Of a stretch of DNA of 40,022 bases, positions 32,516 through 39,973 are shown in pieces (position 1 is the stretch's first letter; the number at the start of each line of letters is the position of its first letter). The notes beneath the pieces are model-generated. The model had not been told where the DNA came from. It saw only the letters and a list, made by a program, of their open reading frames with translations, and ran no database searches. This DNA is from Candidatus Geothermincola secundus (GTDB lineage: Bacteria > Actinomycetota > Geothermincolia > Geothermincolales > Geothermincolaceae). The DNA lies in assembly GCA_015711755.1 (NCBI GenBank), contig JACVIY010000007.1, positions 1 to 40,022 of the forward strand. The letters are read 5' to 3'. The position numbers and the translations under genes were made by a program.

Positions 32516-33316
32516 ATGGGCAGGAGCAAACGGAGTTTCGACCGCATCCTCAGCTTGTACAAGCACAAGGACCTGGCCTTCAGCATGACCAACTGGCCGA
32601 TAATAGGCAGTTTGGGAAAGCGGATCATGGATGCGGACAACCTGACCCTCACATATATCCCCATCAACAAGAATCTGGGTCTGCCGCAGAGCTCCCCGGC
32701 ACCGCTTAGCATCATCGAACATTTCATCGAGAAGGCCTGCCACCATGTGATACTGCACCGCTGCCCCTGCCGCAGCGAGAACGGTTGCCGCGACTACGAC
32801 CCCTATCACGGCTGTACCTTCCTGGGGGCCGCGGCCCGCGACGTCCATCCCGACGTGGGGCGCCACGTTTCCAAGGAGGAGGCGCTGGAGCATCTGCGGC
32901 GGGCCACTGACGCCGGCTTGGTCAGCTGCTTGGGGAGGTTCAAGGGTGATGCCATCATGTTGGGCGTGAAGGACCATGCGCATCTGATGACCATATGCCA
33001 CTGCTGCCCGTGCTGCTGCATTTCCACCAGCATGCCCCTGGCTTCGCGGGAAGCGCGGGACAAGCTGGTGAGGCTGGAGGGATTGACGGTGCGCGTCGAC
33101 GAGGGGAAATGCAACGGATGCGGGCTTTGCGCGGAAGGTTGCATTTTTCGGGCGATCGAAATCAAGGACGGGAAGGCCGTTGTGGGCGAGGAATGCAAGG
33201 GTTGCGGGAGATGCGCGATGGTCTGCCGGCGGCAGGCCGTGAGCATAACCATCGAAGACCCGTCTTTCATAGAGAGGTGCATTGAGCGCATTTCCGCCAA
33301 GGTCGATGTGACCTGA
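32516..33316 (+). CDS. Cysteine-rich protein with two [4Fe-4S] ferredoxin motifs
   Basis: The ATG at 32516, with AAAGGAGAG seven bases upstream, gives 266 residues; an ATG at 32480 is possible. The C-terminus holds two ferredoxin motifs, CNGCGLCAEGC and CKGCGRCAMVC. The first 200 residues carry further cysteines: HRCPCRSENGC with a later YHGCTFLG, then CHCCPCCC. Between them are helices with HVSKEEALEHLRRATDAGLV. I know this layout from ferredoxin-like proteins of anaerobes, but no function is assigned to it. The many cysteines suggest extra clusters or metal. It lies between copy B plus its small protein and the third desaturase-like gene, so it is a likely electron carrier for the system. 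Confidence 0.8.
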   Translation: MGRSKRSFDRILSLYKHKDLAFSMTNWPIIGSLGKRIMDADNLTLTYIPINKNLGLPQSSPAPLSIIEHFIEKACHHVILHRCPCRSENGCRDYDPYHGCTFLGAAARDVHPDVGRHVSKEEALEHLRRATDAGLVSCLGRFKGDAIMLGVKDHAHLMTICHCCPCCCISTSMPLASREARDKLVRLEGLTVRVDEGKCNGCGLCAEGCIFRAIEIKDGKAVVGEECKGCGRCAMVCRRQAVSITIEDPSFIERCIERISAKVDVT

Positions 33317-33356
33317 AAACGCGCCCATTTAACCTCGGAGGAAAGGAGAATGCCAG

Positions 33357-34910
33357 ATGGCCGAGCGGCGAAAGTACGACGTCGTGATCATAGGAGCCGG
33401 AGTGGCCGGCCTGACCTGCGGGAACTATCTTGCCCGGGCGGGCAAAAAAGTGCTCATCCTCGAGCACGGGAAGAACGTGGGCGGGAACATACAGGGCATG
33501 CGCCGCAAAGGGTTCTTCTTCGATTGCGGATGCCAATCGACCGAGTCAGTAGGGATCCTTTTCCCTATATTGGAGGATCTGGGAATATACGACCCCGACC
33601 AGTGGGATAAAGGGACATGGAGATGGGCGACGCCCGACTGCGATGTCCCGCTTACGGAATACGAGCAGATACGGGAGGATTTCAAACGCTGTTACCCGTC
33701 TTCGGCAAAAGGGATCGACCGCTGGTTCGATTTCATCGTCCCCGGTTGTCGGGTGATGAAGGGCATGATGGGAGAGATGCCCTTTCCCCTGGTGAAAAGG
33801 GGAAGAGAGAAATACCGCATTCTGGGCAGGATGTCCAGGGTGGGCATGGGATTCATGCCCATGGTAAGGGAAGCGCTTTCCCTCACCGGCAGGGAGAAGT
33901 GTCTTAAACTGTTCGATGACCGCCGCCTGACTTTTCTGTTCGGTGAGTTCGGTGACCCCAACATGCTGCTCTTCATGTACTTCTCTTTCTGGTACAGCTT
34001 CGTCAACGATTACTGGTATCCGAAAGGGGGGCTGAAGACGCTCGCGGAAATACTGGCCGACCGCTTCCGCGAGTGGGGGGGGGAGATCGAGTTCCAGGCC
34101 ACCGTGGACTCCGTCCTGACTGAGGGGTCTTGCGCCGTGGGAGTGGAGACCGCCGAAGGGGAACGCTATTTTGCCGACCGTGTGGTCAACACGGGAAATC
34201 CCAAGCGCCTGGTCGGCCGAATGGTGGATGCTTCCTTGCTGCCGGGGAAATATTCGGAGACCCTCCGGCATGCGCCCGTCAGTTATTCCATGTCCACCGC
34301 CTTTCTCGGCTTGGATATGGACCACGAGGAGCTGCTATCTCACCTTAAGTGCACTCACACCCTCTACTGGAGGACTTACGGCTTCGAGGAGGACAACTAC
34401 GACCCCGACATCCACCGCAAGGGGATGTCCATGATCACCTGGTGCTCCATGCACGACAAGTCTCTGGCGCCGGAGGGAAAGAACTCCATAATCGTACAGG
34501 TACGCACACCGTATCATTGGCTCAACGGCTGGGGGACGGGATCGGCCGATCCTGAGGCGCGCAACGAGGAGTATCGCCGCTTGAAGCAGAGAGTGCTTGA
34601 AGACATCATCACCGATACGGAGGCGGTCATACCCGGGTTGAGGGGAAAGGTGGTCTTCAGTGATCTGGCAACCCCCCGCACTCTGTCTCGCTACACCCTC
34701 AATCCGGAGGGGTCCATCATGGGATGGTCCTACGACCGTTACCGCACTCCCCTCTACGGCAGGTTCGCGCGCTTCAGGACCCCCGTAACCAACCTCTACA
34801 TGGCAGGGCATTATGCCATATGGCCGGGGGGCGTGGTGTTCTCTGCCCTCAGCGGGAAGATAGTGGCCGAGGGCATGTACGAGGGCATCGCCAAGGTCTT
34901 GCTCTGGTAA
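33357..34910 (+). CDS. NAD(P)/FAD-dependent oxidoreductase, third desaturase-like protein (copy C)
   Basis: The 517-residue flavoprotein has the Rossmann motif G13-x-G15-x-x-G18 in VVIIGAGVAGLTCG, EHGKNVGGNI, and a C-terminal FAD-binding NLYMAGHYAIWPGGVVFSALSG. It belongs to the same phytoene desaturase/RetSat/amine-oxidase superfamily as copies A and B but is clearly more distant: the GGCCSTF and ASTHPGGGV motifs are replaced. AAGGAG precedes the ATG at 33357 by about eight bases. No small MPxRYF gene follows. It is the last gene of the operon before a 322-base non-coding stretch. A different or later step on the same substrate is plausible but unproven. Confidence 0.8.
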   Translation: MAERRKYDVVIIGAGVAGLTCGNYLARAGKKVLILEHGKNVGGNIQGMRRKGFFFDCGCQSTESVGILFPILEDLGIYDPDQWDKGTWRWATPDCDVPLTEYEQIREDFKRCYPSSAKGIDRWFDFIVPGCRVMKGMMGEMPFPLVKRGREKYRILGRMSRVGMGFMPMVREALSLTGREKCLKLFDDRRLTFLFGEFGDPNMLLFMYFSFWYSFVNDYWYPKGGLKTLAEILADRFREWGGEIEFQATVDSVLTEGSCAVGVETAEGERYFADRVVNTGNPKRLVGRMVDASLLPGKYSETLRHAPVSYSMSTAFLGLDMDHEELLSHLKCTHTLYWRTYGFEEDNYDPDIHRKGMSMITWCSMHDKSLAPEGKNSIIVQVRTPYHWLNGWGTGSADPEARNEEYRRLKQRVLEDIITDTEAVIPGLRGKVVFSDLATPRTLSRYTLNPEGSIMGWSYDRYRTPLYGRFARFRTPVTNLYMAGHYAIWPGGVVFSALSGKIVAEGMYEGIAKVLLW

Positions 34911-35232
34911 GGGTTTTCGCCCGAGCGGATATGCGAAGGCGGGACTTGAAGCGGTCTGCAGAACCCCCGGCCTTTTCCCGGATGCGGCGCATAATGCACG
35001 GCTCTCGCGGGCACTGAAACCAAAGAGAAAAAGGCACGTGAGCGGTTAATCTGGGAAAGATAACGGTTTAATTGAGAGGTTGAACGGGGATAAGTCGTCG
35101 AGAACGCGCTCAACCTCGGCTTTTATCCGCTCGCCCGTCTCACGGCACCATTCCCGGGATTTTTATTCAAGAGTAACTTTCTATGAGCAATAATAGCAGC
35201 GGAGGGTCCACGCTCGCAGGAGGGCGGGTACG
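34911..35232 (+). other. Non-coding stretch after the redox operon
   Basis: No coding region is supported in these 322 bases. GAGGTTGA (35076-35083) pairs with TCAACCTC (35110-35117). GGATAA (35087-35092), inside that loop, can pair with TTATCC (35123-35128), beyond it, a pseudoknot-like arrangement. A possible promoter for the following winged-helix gene lies at the right end. No T-run terminator was found. Confidence 0.5.
35166..35194 (+). promoter_or_regulatory. Possible promoter of the winged-helix/GAF gene pair
   Basis: TTCAAG (35166-35171), 17 bases, then AATAAT (35189-35194) is a moderate sigma-70-type match in the only AT-rich segment before the gene at 35233. Confidence 0.35.
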
Positions 35233-35583
35233 ATGGCGGAGAGGAACGGAAGCAATGGAGATCGTCTTTCCGGGGTCCCCGACCGCGTAGTGAGAGTGGA
35301 GTTGATAACCTTCTATCATCGCAATCCTCATCTGTGCGAGACCTCAGAGGCCATCTGCTCCTGCCTTAATTACAGCGCCGAACAAGTAGCCCGGCAGCTG
35401 GAAGAGCTGGTGAGGCTGAACATCCTCGAGAGGATGGAGAAGGACGGCGCGGTGTTCTATCGTTATTTACCGCCTTTCTCTCGCGGCGATCTCAAAGGCA
35501 TCCGCTACAGCCCCGCTCTCAACGGGATAAAAGGGCTGGGAAAGCTGGGCAGGAGGAGCGTGGCCGGCCCCGAGTCTCAATGA
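35233..35583 (+). CDS. Putative winged-helix DNA-binding protein
   Basis: The 116-residue protein has a predicted winged-helix core at about residues 18-80. RVELITFYHRNPHLCETSE forms the first helices, YSAEQVARQLEELVRLNIL looks like the recognition helix, and ERMEKDGAVFYRYLPP the wing. The last 35 residues are basic and glycine-rich. Its stop overlaps the GAF gene start as ATGA, so they are translationally coupled. It could be the DNA-binding half of a two-gene sensor-regulator unit. Target genes are unknown; the redox operon immediately upstream is one candidate. The exact family was not recognised. Confidence 0.6.
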   Translation: MAERNGSNGDRLSGVPDRVVRVELITFYHRNPHLCETSEAICSCLNYSAEQVARQLEELVRLNILERMEKDGAVFYRYLPPFSRGDLKGIRYSPALNGIKGLGKLGRRSVAGPESQ

Positions 35584-36509
35584 TGGATAGAGGCGAACAC
35601 GGCATTGCCGAGGAGATGCTCCGGGCTGTCTCCTCGTATCGCGGCATAAGGAAAAACCTTTCATTGATAGTGGATGTCCTGCATGCTTTGACCGGCAAGC
35701 CCTGCTCGGCATTCCTTTTATCGACACGAGAAAGTCTTGTTTGTTGGGAGCATTCAAAGGGTTGGAAGGCGGACGAGGGACCATCGCTGCGCCTAACCCC
35801 ATATCGACTGGATGCCGTGGAGATGAGGATGTTCGAGGGCTGGGAGACAAGGGGTGGCTCACTGCGGCTTCTCCGCTCTCTGGACGATGAGATTTCACTG
35901 GTCTTGAGGTTGAAAACCGGAGGCGCGCTGGATGACGCATCCGCTGTCCGGGACATAGTGGATGGCGTGCTTCCGGCGGTAATAGGTTATTACCGCCGCG
36001 AAAAGAACAAGAGAGAGCGAGCGGAAGATCGGCAAGCCGAACACATAGCGAAGACAGTGGGCGGCCTGGGGGATAAGAGGAAAGCGATGCGTCTCCTGGC
36101 GGCAGCCGTCTGCAAGAGCACGGAGGCGGAGAGGGCGGCGATATTGGGGTATTCTGACCGGGAAGAAGCCCTCTGGGTTATAGCCGCATACGGCAGGATG
36201 AAGGAATCGCCTTCATTCTCGCGGCCCATACGCTTGGGAGAGGGGGTTGCGGGATGGTGCCTTCTCAACCGCAAGACGGCCAACCTGGCGGATGCCCGCT
36301 CCGATCCTCGCTACATCAAAGGCGCCTATGATGATATACGCACGATGCTCTGCGTGCCCGTTCTGGAGGAAGGGCGGCCCAGGGGAGCCATCTGCGCGGT
36401 GAACAGGATATGGCCATACTCGGGCATATCCCCTGGGTTCAAGCTCGCCGATCAGCGTTTCCTCGAGAAGCTGTCGCGGGAAACGACGACCCTGTTCCGC
36501 TCCGTCTGA
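35580..36509 (+). CDS. GAF-domain sensor-like protein
   Basis: The 309-residue protein has a clear GAF domain in about residues 155-305. It includes RAAILGYSDREEALWVIAAYG, IRLGEGVAGWCLLNRKTANLADA and MLCVPVLEEGRPRGAICAVN. The N-terminal 140 residues (RGIRKNLSLIVDVLHALTGKPCSAFLL, SLVLRLKTGG) may form a second, degenerate GAF-like fold. There is no kinase, cyclase or output domain. It probably senses a small ligand or redox state and passes the signal to its partner; the overlapping winged-helix gene is the obvious candidate. The ligand is unknown. Confidence 0.8.
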   Translation: MMDRGEHGIAEEMLRAVSSYRGIRKNLSLIVDVLHALTGKPCSAFLLSTRESLVCWEHSKGWKADEGPSLRLTPYRLDAVEMRMFEGWETRGGSLRLLRSLDDEISLVLRLKTGGALDDASAVRDIVDGVLPAVIGYYRREKNKRERAEDRQAEHIAKTVGGLGDKRKAMRLLAAAVCKSTEAERAAILGYSDREEALWVIAAYGRMKESPSFSRPIRLGEGVAGWCLLNRKTANLADARSDPRYIKGAYDDIRTMLCVPVLEEGRPRGAICAVNRIWPYSGISPGFKLADQRFLEKLSRETTTLFRSV

Positions 36510-36514
36510 TCTCC

Positions 36515-36558
36515 CGCGGTTAAAGACAGGCTCCACCGCCTCTCCTCCTTTAGCCGCG
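36515..36558 (+). terminator. Long hairpin after the GAF gene, possible terminator
   Basis: CGCGGTTAAAG (36515-36525) pairs with CTTTAGCCGCG (36548-36558) over 11 pairs including one G-U. AGGC and GCCT form an inner stem in the loop. It begins six bases after the GAF stop codon. No T-run follows. Confidence 0.5.
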
Positions 36559-36616
36559 ATGATCCTGCGCTGAGTCTGGTTTGAGGTTTATATCGGCCCA
36601 GATAGAAAGAAGCCCC

Positions 36617-36644
36617 GATTATAAAGCCGAGGCCCGCTCTCGGC
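36617..36644 (-). terminator. Predicted terminator of the tRNA operon
   Basis: Read on the minus strand, GCCGAG and CTCGGC (36644-36639 and 36631-36626) form a six-pair stem with a seven-base loop. It is followed by TTTATAAT, a short T-rich tail. It lies 19 bases past the 3' end of tRNA-Glu, as expected for an intrinsic terminator. Confidence 0.55.
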
Positions 36645-36662
36645 AGGGCCCCGGCCGGTCTC

Positions 36663-36740
36663 TGGTAGCGCATGCGGGATTCGAACCCGCGATCTCCGCC
36701 TTGAGAGGGCGGCGTCCTAGGCCAACTAGACTAATGCGCC
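36663..36740 (-). tRNA. tRNA-Glu (anticodon CTC)
   Basis: On the minus strand the 78 bases, including an encoded CCA end, fold as a cloverleaf. The acceptor stem is GGCGCAT/ATGCGCT, with a G-U pair at the end. The anticodon stem CCGCC/GGCGG encloses loop CTCTCAA with anticodon CTC. The T arm is GCGGG-TTCGAAT-CCCGC. It reads GAG codons. It is encoded downstream of tRNA-Gln, with 49 bases between, and shares its promoter. Confidence 0.95.
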
Positions 36741-36789
36741 ACGCCACTGCGATTATAGCAACGGACGCTTTCGGCGTCCACATCCTCCA

Positions 36790-36863
36790 TGGCTGGGGGA
36801 GAAGGATTCGAACCCTCGCAACGAGATCCAGAGTCTCGCGTCCTACCGCTAGACGATCCCCCA
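36790..36863 (-). tRNA. tRNA-Gln (anticodon CTG)
   Basis: On the minus strand the 74 bases, including encoded CCA, form a cloverleaf. The acceptor stem is TGGGGGA/TCCCCCA, beginning with the U1-A72 pair common in tRNA-Gln. The anticodon stem CGAGA/TCTCG encloses loop CTCTGGA with anticodon CTG. The T arm is GAGGG-TTCGAAT-CCTTC. It reads CAG codons. Confidence 0.95.
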
Positions 36864-36882
36864 GCGACAGGGAACGTAAAAA

Positions 36883-36912
36883 ATATTAGCACAGGGGGTT
36901 CCGCCCATACAA
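36883..36912 (-). promoter_or_regulatory. Predicted promoter of the tRNA-Gln/tRNA-Glu operon
   Basis: On the minus strand TTGTAT (36912-36907), 18 bases, then TAATAT (36888-36883) lies 19 bases before the 5' end of tRNA-Gln. Confidence 0.45.
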
Positions 36913-36946
36913 CGATGATCACGCCCCATCACACGGTCGGACACGG

Positions 36947-36975
36947 TAGGACCTGGGCTCGTCCCGTGTTATCAT
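36947..36975 (+). promoter_or_regulatory. Possible promoter of the DUF2207 gene
   Basis: TAGGAC (36947-36952) and TATCAT (36970-36975) are 17 bases apart. The -10 is embedded in an imperfect palindrome, CCCGT-G-TTAT-C-ATAACGGG (36963-36981), which could be an operator. Confidence 0.3.
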
Positions 36976-37014
36976 AACGGGCAGCAACCGACTTTCTCAC
37001 CCGAGGAGGGGGTC

Positions 37015-39402
37015 ATGAAGGCAATGCGCAGAGTCACCGCGGGAACGTTGCTCTTGATCCTTTTCATCCTGATGGCGTCCCCCGTCTTAAGGCCCATCGG
37101 AAGGACGGACGCCCAGGACGAACCGGCTTTCGTTTACTCGCGTTACCAACTAGAGGTCTACGTCAACGCGGATTACTCCCTGCATGTGCAGGAAAAGGTC
37201 ACCTACCGATTCCGCGATACGGGTCTTCAGGTGGGCGTTTACATACCTTTCGGCTACGGGGAGATACGCCAGCCCCGCGTACTCAATCAATACGGAAGAC
37301 CGGTCCCGGAAGAGCTGCAGACGGTGGAATGGGATGAGTACGGCGTCAGTCTATCGTACGACGCCGGGGGGGAAAGCGGCGAGTGCACGGTGATCTACGA
37401 ATACTACCTCTACGGCTCCCTGGATAAGCGCAAAGGGCAGGTGGGGCTGGACTGGCCGGCGGTGCCGGAGCGCCATGCCTCTCCCATTGAGCTGGCTTCC
37501 ACCGACCTCTATTTGCCGGATTCGGTGAGCCCGGACGAGCTTTACGTAAACGCCTCCACCTTCGCTTATACGGGCGCGGTGGACATACGACAACCGGAGG
37601 GAAACCACATCAGGTGGGAGACATCCGGGCTTCCGCCCAACGCCACCTACAACGTGATCTGTTACTGGCCCCCGGGGATAATGCAGGAAGAGCCGGAAAG
37701 CGGCGAAGAGGTCGCCCTCCCCGGCAGCCCTTACGGCGTGAAGAGCTGGGATTTCGAGCGCTTCGATGTTGATATAACCGTCAATCCAGACGCGTCCCTG
37801 CTCGTGCGGGAGACCCAGCTGATCAATTTTCACGGGAGCTTCTCCTTCCTCAACCGCGATCTTTCCGCCCAGGCCGCTAAGGGAGTAACCGGAAAGAGTT
37901 ACGGCAAGGTGAGGTTCAGCGACTTCGCTGTGTACGATATGGAAGGCAACCCTCTACCCAAGGATTCCTGGAAGGTGGAGAACATCCCCGAGGGGAAGCG
38001 CGTCCATGTCGAGTTCTCAGCGAAGGACGAACGCAAGGGTTTCGTTTTCGAGTACCGCATGGCCGGGGCCATCCTGTACTACGATGAATACGACCGCCTG
38101 TACTACAACGCCGTGAGCGAGGACCGAGACGTTCCCATAGCCCGCTCCACCACCGAGGTCCGTTTTCCTCAAGGGACCGATCTTGATCAGGTGAAATCGG
38201 AGCTGTATGTGGGGAAGTACTCCTGGGACGCTCCTTACCGCTGGGAGAAGGGCCGCGAGGGCGAAGTGTTCCGGTTCGAAGTCGAAGAGGTCAAGCCGAT
38301 GTCCACCTACACCATCGACCTGGCCTTTCCCAAAGGGGTGGTCGCCATTCCCTGGCAGTACCGTTCGTCATCTCTCGCGCTTTTCGGTGTCGTGTCCGCT
38401 CTGCTGTTTTTAAGCGTGCTTGGATTCATGCTGGCGTTATGGATGGAGAAGGGTAGGGACAAGGGCGGTACCGGCAGCATCATGGTCAGGTACGATCCGC
38501 CGCCGGGCCTCAGGCCGGCCATGCTGGGCATGCTCATAAGGGAGAGGACGAAGACCTCTGATGTCACCGCCACCATCGTGGACCTGGCCATAAGGGGGTA
38601 CCTGAAGATAGCGGAACATGGGGAAGGAGAGTTCTTCAAGACGAAAAAGTACGGTTTCGTCAAGAAGAAGCCCCCTGACCCGCTTCTGCTCGATTTCGAG
38701 AGGGACTTGATGAACGGGCTGTTCGAAGCAGGTGCATCGGTGACCGAGGATGACCTTGATCAAAGGTTCTACATTCACTTGCCCGGGATACTCTCGGGCA
38801 TCAAGGATCAGGTCATGAAGGAACGGCTTTTCGACGAGGAGCCCTCTGTGGTCAGGACAAGGTATTCGTCCCTGTCCATCTTGGGGATCATCGTGGTCCT
38901 TCTTCTCTGGATCTTCCTTGCCAAATGGCTGGATCTGGGCTATTCATGGCTGCTTTTCCCCGCTCTCCTCGCCTCGCTCCTGGTGGTTTTGATCATCGGT
39001 AAGTTCATGCCCCGCCGCACCGCCAAGGGCAGGCAGGCCTACGAGCATGCCCTTGGATTCAAAAAATACCTTATGACCGCGGAGCAAGAGGAGATAGAGT
39101 CCATGGGCGTCCATAATTTCCAGGACACACTTCCTTATGCGATGGTGATGGGGATCACCTCCGCATGGGGCCGTCGCCTCCAAGGCATCATGAGCGAACC
39201 CCCTGAATGGTTCGAAGGGGCAGGGGCGTTCAGCCCTCTATATCTGGCCAACAGCATGGACCTGATGGCCTCCAGTTTGAACGGGACCCTTTCTTCAACC
39301 CCCCCTTCTTCTTCCTCCGGCGGCTGGGGAGAGTCCTCCGGCGGTTTCGGCGGGGGAAGCGCCGGGGGCGGTTTCGGCGGCGGGGGCTCATCGGCAGGAT
39401 AA
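37015..39402 (+). CDS. DUF2207 family membrane protein
   Basis: The 795-residue protein has a signal peptide or first helix (TLLLILFILMASPVL, about residues 10-26). Two extracytoplasmic beta-rich DUF2207 domains follow (YQLEVYVNADYSLHVQEKVTYRF and FDVDITVNPDASLLVRETQLINF, each opening with the same pattern). A transmembrane helix lies near residues 455-478. A cytoplasmic region beginning VRYDPPPGLRPAMLGMLIRE contains two more helices around 625-665. The tail is Gly/Ser-rich and ends SSGGFGGGSAGGGFGGGGSS, typical of this family. The ATG at 37015 follows GAGGAGGGGG. DUF2207 genes very often neighbour lemA; here lemA is convergent, seven bases away. The molecular role is unknown, but a cell-envelope role is likely. 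Confidence 0.9.
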   Translation: MKAMRRVTAGTLLLILFILMASPVLRPIGRTDAQDEPAFVYSRYQLEVYVNADYSLHVQEKVTYRFRDTGLQVGVYIPFGYGEIRQPRVLNQYGRPVPEELQTVEWDEYGVSLSYDAGGESGECTVIYEYYLYGSLDKRKGQVGLDWPAVPERHASPIELASTDLYLPDSVSPDELYVNASTFAYTGAVDIRQPEGNHIRWETSGLPPNATYNVICYWPPGIMQEEPESGEEVALPGSPYGVKSWDFERFDVDITVNPDASLLVRETQLINFHGSFSFLNRDLSAQAAKGVTGKSYGKVRFSDFAVYDMEGNPLPKDSWKVENIPEGKRVHVEFSAKDERKGFVFEYRMAGAILYYDEYDRLYYNAVSEDRDVPIARSTTEVRFPQGTDLDQVKSELYVGKYSWDAPYRWEKGREGEVFRFEVEEVKPMSTYTIDLAFPKGVVAIPWQYRSSSLALFGVVSALLFLSVLGFMLALWMEKGRDKGGTGSIMVRYDPPPGLRPAMLGMLIRERTKTSDVTATIVDLAIRGYLKIAEHGEGEFFKTKKYGFVKKKPPDPLLLDFERDLMNGLFEAGASVTEDDLDQRFYIHLPGILSGIKDQVMKERLFDEEPSVVRTRYSSLSILGIIVVLLLWIFLAKWLDLGYSWLLFPALLASLLVVLIIGKFMPRRTAKGRQAYEHALGFKKYLMTAEQEEIESMGVHNFQDTLPYAMVMGITSAWGRRLQGIMSEPPEWFEGAGAFSPLYLANSMDLMASSLNGTLSSTPPSSSSGGWGESSGGFGGGSAGGGFGGGGSSAG

Positions 39403-39409
39403 GGCTGGC

Positions 39410-39961
39410 TTAGCCGCCGGGGGGCCGCTGTTCCTCGAACAGTCGGAGGTAGGGGAAAGCGGGGAACATGCGGGATAAAGGCATGGCCACAAGGATGCAG
39501 GGAAACTTTTGGCGCGCGTTATCGTAATGCATGACGCAGGCATTATAATATTTACGGGCATTGGCGATCACCGATTCGGTATGCTTCAGCTCCTCCGCTA
39601 GTTTAAGGAAGGATTCATCGGCCTTGAGGTCAGGATACCACTCCGTCCGTAAGAGCAATGCGGCTATGCCCGATTCGGCCGCGGGATAAAGACGGGAGGC
39701 CTGCTCGGGGGTCAAGGGGCTTTGGCCGATCGGATAATCCCTCACCGAGGAAAGGAGCGCTTTCGCTTCATGGGCGGCATAACCCTTAACGGTCTCCGAG
39801 AGCAGGGGGATAAGGGCGTAGCGCCGCTGCAGCTCGGCCTCAAGCCCGTGCCATGCGCTGCGCGTTCTGTTGCGCAGCCTTACAAGCAGGTTGAAACAGA
39901 ATATGAACAGGAACAGGGAAGCCCCTAATAAGGCTCCGGCGGCGATCGCTAAAGCGGACAT
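39410..39961 (-). CDS. LemA family protein
   Basis: The 183-residue protein has one N-terminal transmembrane helix (ALAIAAGALLGASLFLFIFCF). It continues NLLVRLRNRTRSAWHGLEAELQRR and IPLLSETVKGYAAHE, then the LemA signature YYNACVMHYDNARQKFP near residue 150. LemA proteins are helical-bundle membrane proteins of unsettled function, often paired with DUF2207 or TPM-domain proteins. It faces the DUF2207 gene tail to tail. The ATG lies only six bases after a perfect TATAAT, and no Shine-Dalgarno is visible, so the mRNA may be nearly leaderless. Confidence 0.9.
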   Translation of the reverse strand: MSALAIAAGALLGASLFLFIFCFNLLVRLRNRTRSAWHGLEAELQRRYALIPLLSETVKGYAAHEAKALLSSVRDYPIGQSPLTPEQASRLYPAAESGIAALLLRTEWYPDLKADESFLKLAEELKHTESVIANARKYYNACVMHYDNARQKFPCILVAMPLSRMFPAFPYLRLFEEQRPPGG

Positions 39962-39967
39962 GGTGCT

Positions 39968-39973
39968 ATTATA
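39968..39973 (-). promoter_or_regulatory. Predicted -10 element of the lemA gene
   Basis: TATAAT on the minus strand ends six bases before the lemA ATG. No recognisable -35 lies 17-18 bases upstream. On the plus strand, GAGGGAG (40007-40013) followed by GTG at 40018 might open a divergent gene beyond the window. Confidence 0.4.

Noticed and set aside
23331-34910. Carotenoid biosynthesis cluster
   Set aside because: The three desaturase-like proteins belong to a broad flavoprotein superfamily, and no phytoene synthase, cyclase or GGPP synthase gene is present.
36663-36863. Integration site or mobile element next to the tRNA genes
   Set aside because: No integrase gene, direct repeat of a tRNA end or foreign gene set lies beside them.
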